Shown in pieces: positions 62,386 through 64,000 of a stretch of 64,000 nucleotides of DNA. The notes under the pieces are model-generated. The model was not told the origin of the DNA, did no database searches, and worked only from the letters and a program-made list of their open reading frames with translations. The DNA lies in the NCBI GenBank assembly GCA_014706295.1, contig JACSVZ010000008.1:2615376-2679375 (forward strand), read 5' to 3'. The stretch's first letter is position 1. The number at the start of each line of letters is the position of its first letter. The position numbers were made by a program, and so were the translations under genes. The stretch comes from Lycocorax pyrrhopterus obiensis. Lineage: Eukaryota; Chordata; Aves; Passeriformes; Paradisaeidae.

Positions 62386-62583
62386 CAGCCCATGGAGGAG
62401 ACTACACTGGAGCAGGGGATGCCCAAAGGGGGCTGTGACCCCATGGGAAGCCTTTTCCTGAAGGACTACATCCCAAGGGAGTGATCCACACTGGAGCAGT
62501 TCACCGCAGCCCCTGGGAAAGACTCACATTGGAGAAATCCATGGAGAACTGGCTCCCGTGGGAGGGACCCTACGCTGGAGCAG
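62386..62583 (+). repeat. Degenerate repeat motif cluster in the 61988 LTR
   Basis: Four copies of a roughly 28-31 bp motif, CCCRTGGGAGGGAC..AC.CTGGAGCAG in outline, are spread over about 200 bp. The best-conserved words are TGGAGCAG (three copies; the third reads TGGAGAA) and CCCRTGGGA-like starts. Three further copies lie in the LTR at 29472-30827. Confidence 0.6.
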
Positions 62584-62805
62584 GGGCACAATGGGAGGAG
62601 TTCTCCGACCGAGGAAGAAGAGGTGGCAGAGACAACACATGATGGACTGACCTCAGCCCCCATTCCCTGTCCTCCTGCACTGCTGTCAGGAGGAAGTAGA
62701 GAAATTTGGAGTGATGTTGAGCCTGGGAAGAGGGGGGGAGTAGGGGGAAAGGTGTCTTAGGATTTAAGTTTTTATTTCTCATTATCCTACTCTGATTTGA
62801 TTGGT

Positions 62806-62811
62806 AATAAA
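62806..62811 (+). terminator. Poly(A) signal of the 61988 LTR
   Basis: AATAAA about 180 bp before the LTR end; marks the R/U5 region and the plus orientation. The related LTR at 29472 has AATAAT at the matching place. Confidence 0.6.
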
Positions 62812-62988
62812 CTGATTTCCCCAAGTGAAGTTCATTTTGCCCTGACAGTAACTAGTGAGGGACCTCTACCTGCTTTACTCCGACCCACAAACTTTTTGCT
62901 GTATTTTCTCTACCCTGTTCAGCTGAGGAGAGCAGCTGAAAGTGGCTTTGGTGGGCACCTGGCATTCAGCCAGGGTCTCCCCACCACA

Positions 62989-64000
62989 GCTCCCTCAAAG
63001 CTCTGAATGATTTCTCATTTTCACATTACAGCACCTCTGCTTCACAGAAGAAAACCCAAAAAATTAATTGCCAAGACTAATGTGTGCCTAGCAGTGGGAA
63101 TTTTCTCATTAACATTTCTTTTTGTTAACAAACAAGTCCTTATCTTTTCTAATGACTTTTTAAGTACCATCAGTGAGGACACTGCCACCATCCTGAAGCC
63201 ATCCCAGCCCCCAACGGGCTGGTGCTCTCTCAAGATTTTATAGGTAGTTCATGTATCCTTGTACAGAATGAGCTTTTGAACACAGCACAGTGCAGGGAAG
63301 GAAAGAGACCTCCACATATTTCACAATCCTCACCAATCTTCCCCCCTCAACAGCAATATAATTTCCATTTCTCCCAGCAGCAGCATCCCCATTTCATTTA
63401 TAGAACAGTAATTCCCACCCACACTTTATTAATTGTCAAAATAGAAAAGGATTGTGTGATGCACCTGCAAAGAAGGTGGAACAGAAGCAGAAATAAGGAG
63501 GCAGTGCCATAAACAGAAACCCAGGTCCAGTGTCATTAAACGTGTGGCCTCAAGAAAAAGGCTAGCCTGGCTTTCAATGCTCTGCAGACTGCATTTTGAT
63601 TTTGGAGTCATACACACGCTTCATTTGCAAAGACATCTTGTAAATAGGTTAAGTCCTGTAAAATTCAGAAAAAAAAGAGCAGAGAAGGTTGCAGAGACAG
63701 TTCCATATCACCTAGTTTGCAAGAAAATATCAAAATTTTTAAAAATACAGTTCTATTTGTGTACGTGCCTTTCTTTCCCCACAAAACCACCTAACCAGTA
63801 TGTCTATAGTAACACACTGGTGTAATAACAAAATAATTATTTTTAAAATATTCATGTTTTCAGAAGCTTTTGGTCATTGTTTCCTCACAGTTATCAAACA
63901 TCACCATGGTAATCTGAATTCTCCTGGGAGCTATCAACACTTAACTGTAGCTGTAGTTTGCATTTCAGACTGTCTGAGCTGGCAAAGTAAGGACCTCTTG
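62989..64000. other. Unique non-coding stretch to the window end
   Basis: No gene or repeat family is recognised after the LTR. The short frames (63222-63512, 63544-63825) show no domain. Confidence 0.55.

Larger units (their letters stand above)
61988..62988 (+). mobile_element. Solo LTR of an endogenous retrovirus (family B relative)
   Basis: A 1001-bp element starts TGTATTGGGTTTGC and ends CCCCACCACA. The end was placed by comparison with the related LTR at 29472-30827, whose last segment runs GGTGCCTGGCGCTCAGCCAG against GGCACCTGGCATTCAGCCAG here. A canonical poly(A) signal AATAAA is at 62806-62811, giving plus orientation. The element carries four degenerate copies of a motif near CCCGTGGGAGGGACTCAC followed by TGGAGCAG (62386-62416, 62472-62499, 62507-62536, 62553-62583). 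No clear target-site duplication is seen (ACCTC before, GCTCC after). No internal retroviral sequence is visible on either side. Open frames inside it (for example 61979-62224, 62221-62484) are not genes. Confidence 0.75.

Noticed and set aside
1..64000. CRISPR array, bacterial operon, integron or phage system
   Set aside because: No regular direct repeats with spacers, no ribosome-binding-site-led gene clusters; the repeats are those of a bird genome.

Overview
The window looks like non-coding genomic DNA from a passerine (songbird-type) bird. I find no protein-coding gene I can support, no CRISPR array, and no bacterial or viral gene cluster. The bird assignment rests on the interspersed repeats. 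There are four CR1 LINE fragments with CR1-type 3' ends (AATCATAGAAT / ATTCTATG-like tails). There is a SINE with a tRNA-Ile-derived head and a CR1-X-type tail, a build known from passerines (TguSINE1). There are also several solo LTRs with 5-bp target-site duplications. GC content is moderate and most of the window has the texture of an intergenic desert or a very long intron. The long open reading frames lie mostly inside CR1 or LTR sequence, or in GC-rich stretches where such lengths occur by chance.

Layout: 1-4952 unique; 4953-6095 a minus-strand CR1 split by a 527-bp solo LTR (5237-5763); 6096-10613 unique; 10619-11006 a minus-strand solo LTR; 11012-17252 unique; 17258-17883 a solo LTR; 17889-29466 unique, with a minisatellite (18113-18190) and a 20-bp perfect palindrome (26849-26868); 29472-30827 a long 1356-bp solo LTR; 30833-37576 unique; 37577-38092 a plus-strand CR1; 39686-39860 a CR1-X 3' end; 41207-41351 the tRNA-Ile SINE; 43980-44708 a CR1 keeping the C-terminal part of ORF2; 44709-61987 unique, with a (TA)20 microsatellite (50812-50851) and a doubtful LTR-like region (about 53886-54650); 61988-62988 a 1001-bp LTR; 62989-64000 unique.

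The LTRs form families. The 5237 and 17258 elements share their starts and 3' ends. The 29472 and 61988 elements share their termini, a core block and a degenerate repeated motif near CCCGTGGGAGGGACTCAC. All lack a second LTR and any internal gag/pol sequence, so they are recombination remnants. The two most CpG-dense patches I noticed both lie inside LTRs.

The most interesting items are the SINE lying close to a copy of its presumed partner LINE, the shared repeat motif in the two long LTRs, a head-to-head T-box-like palindrome, a 102-bp perfect inverted identity between two CR1 copies 32 kb apart, and a few candidate exons with good splice signals. I did not see a new multi-gene biological system here.
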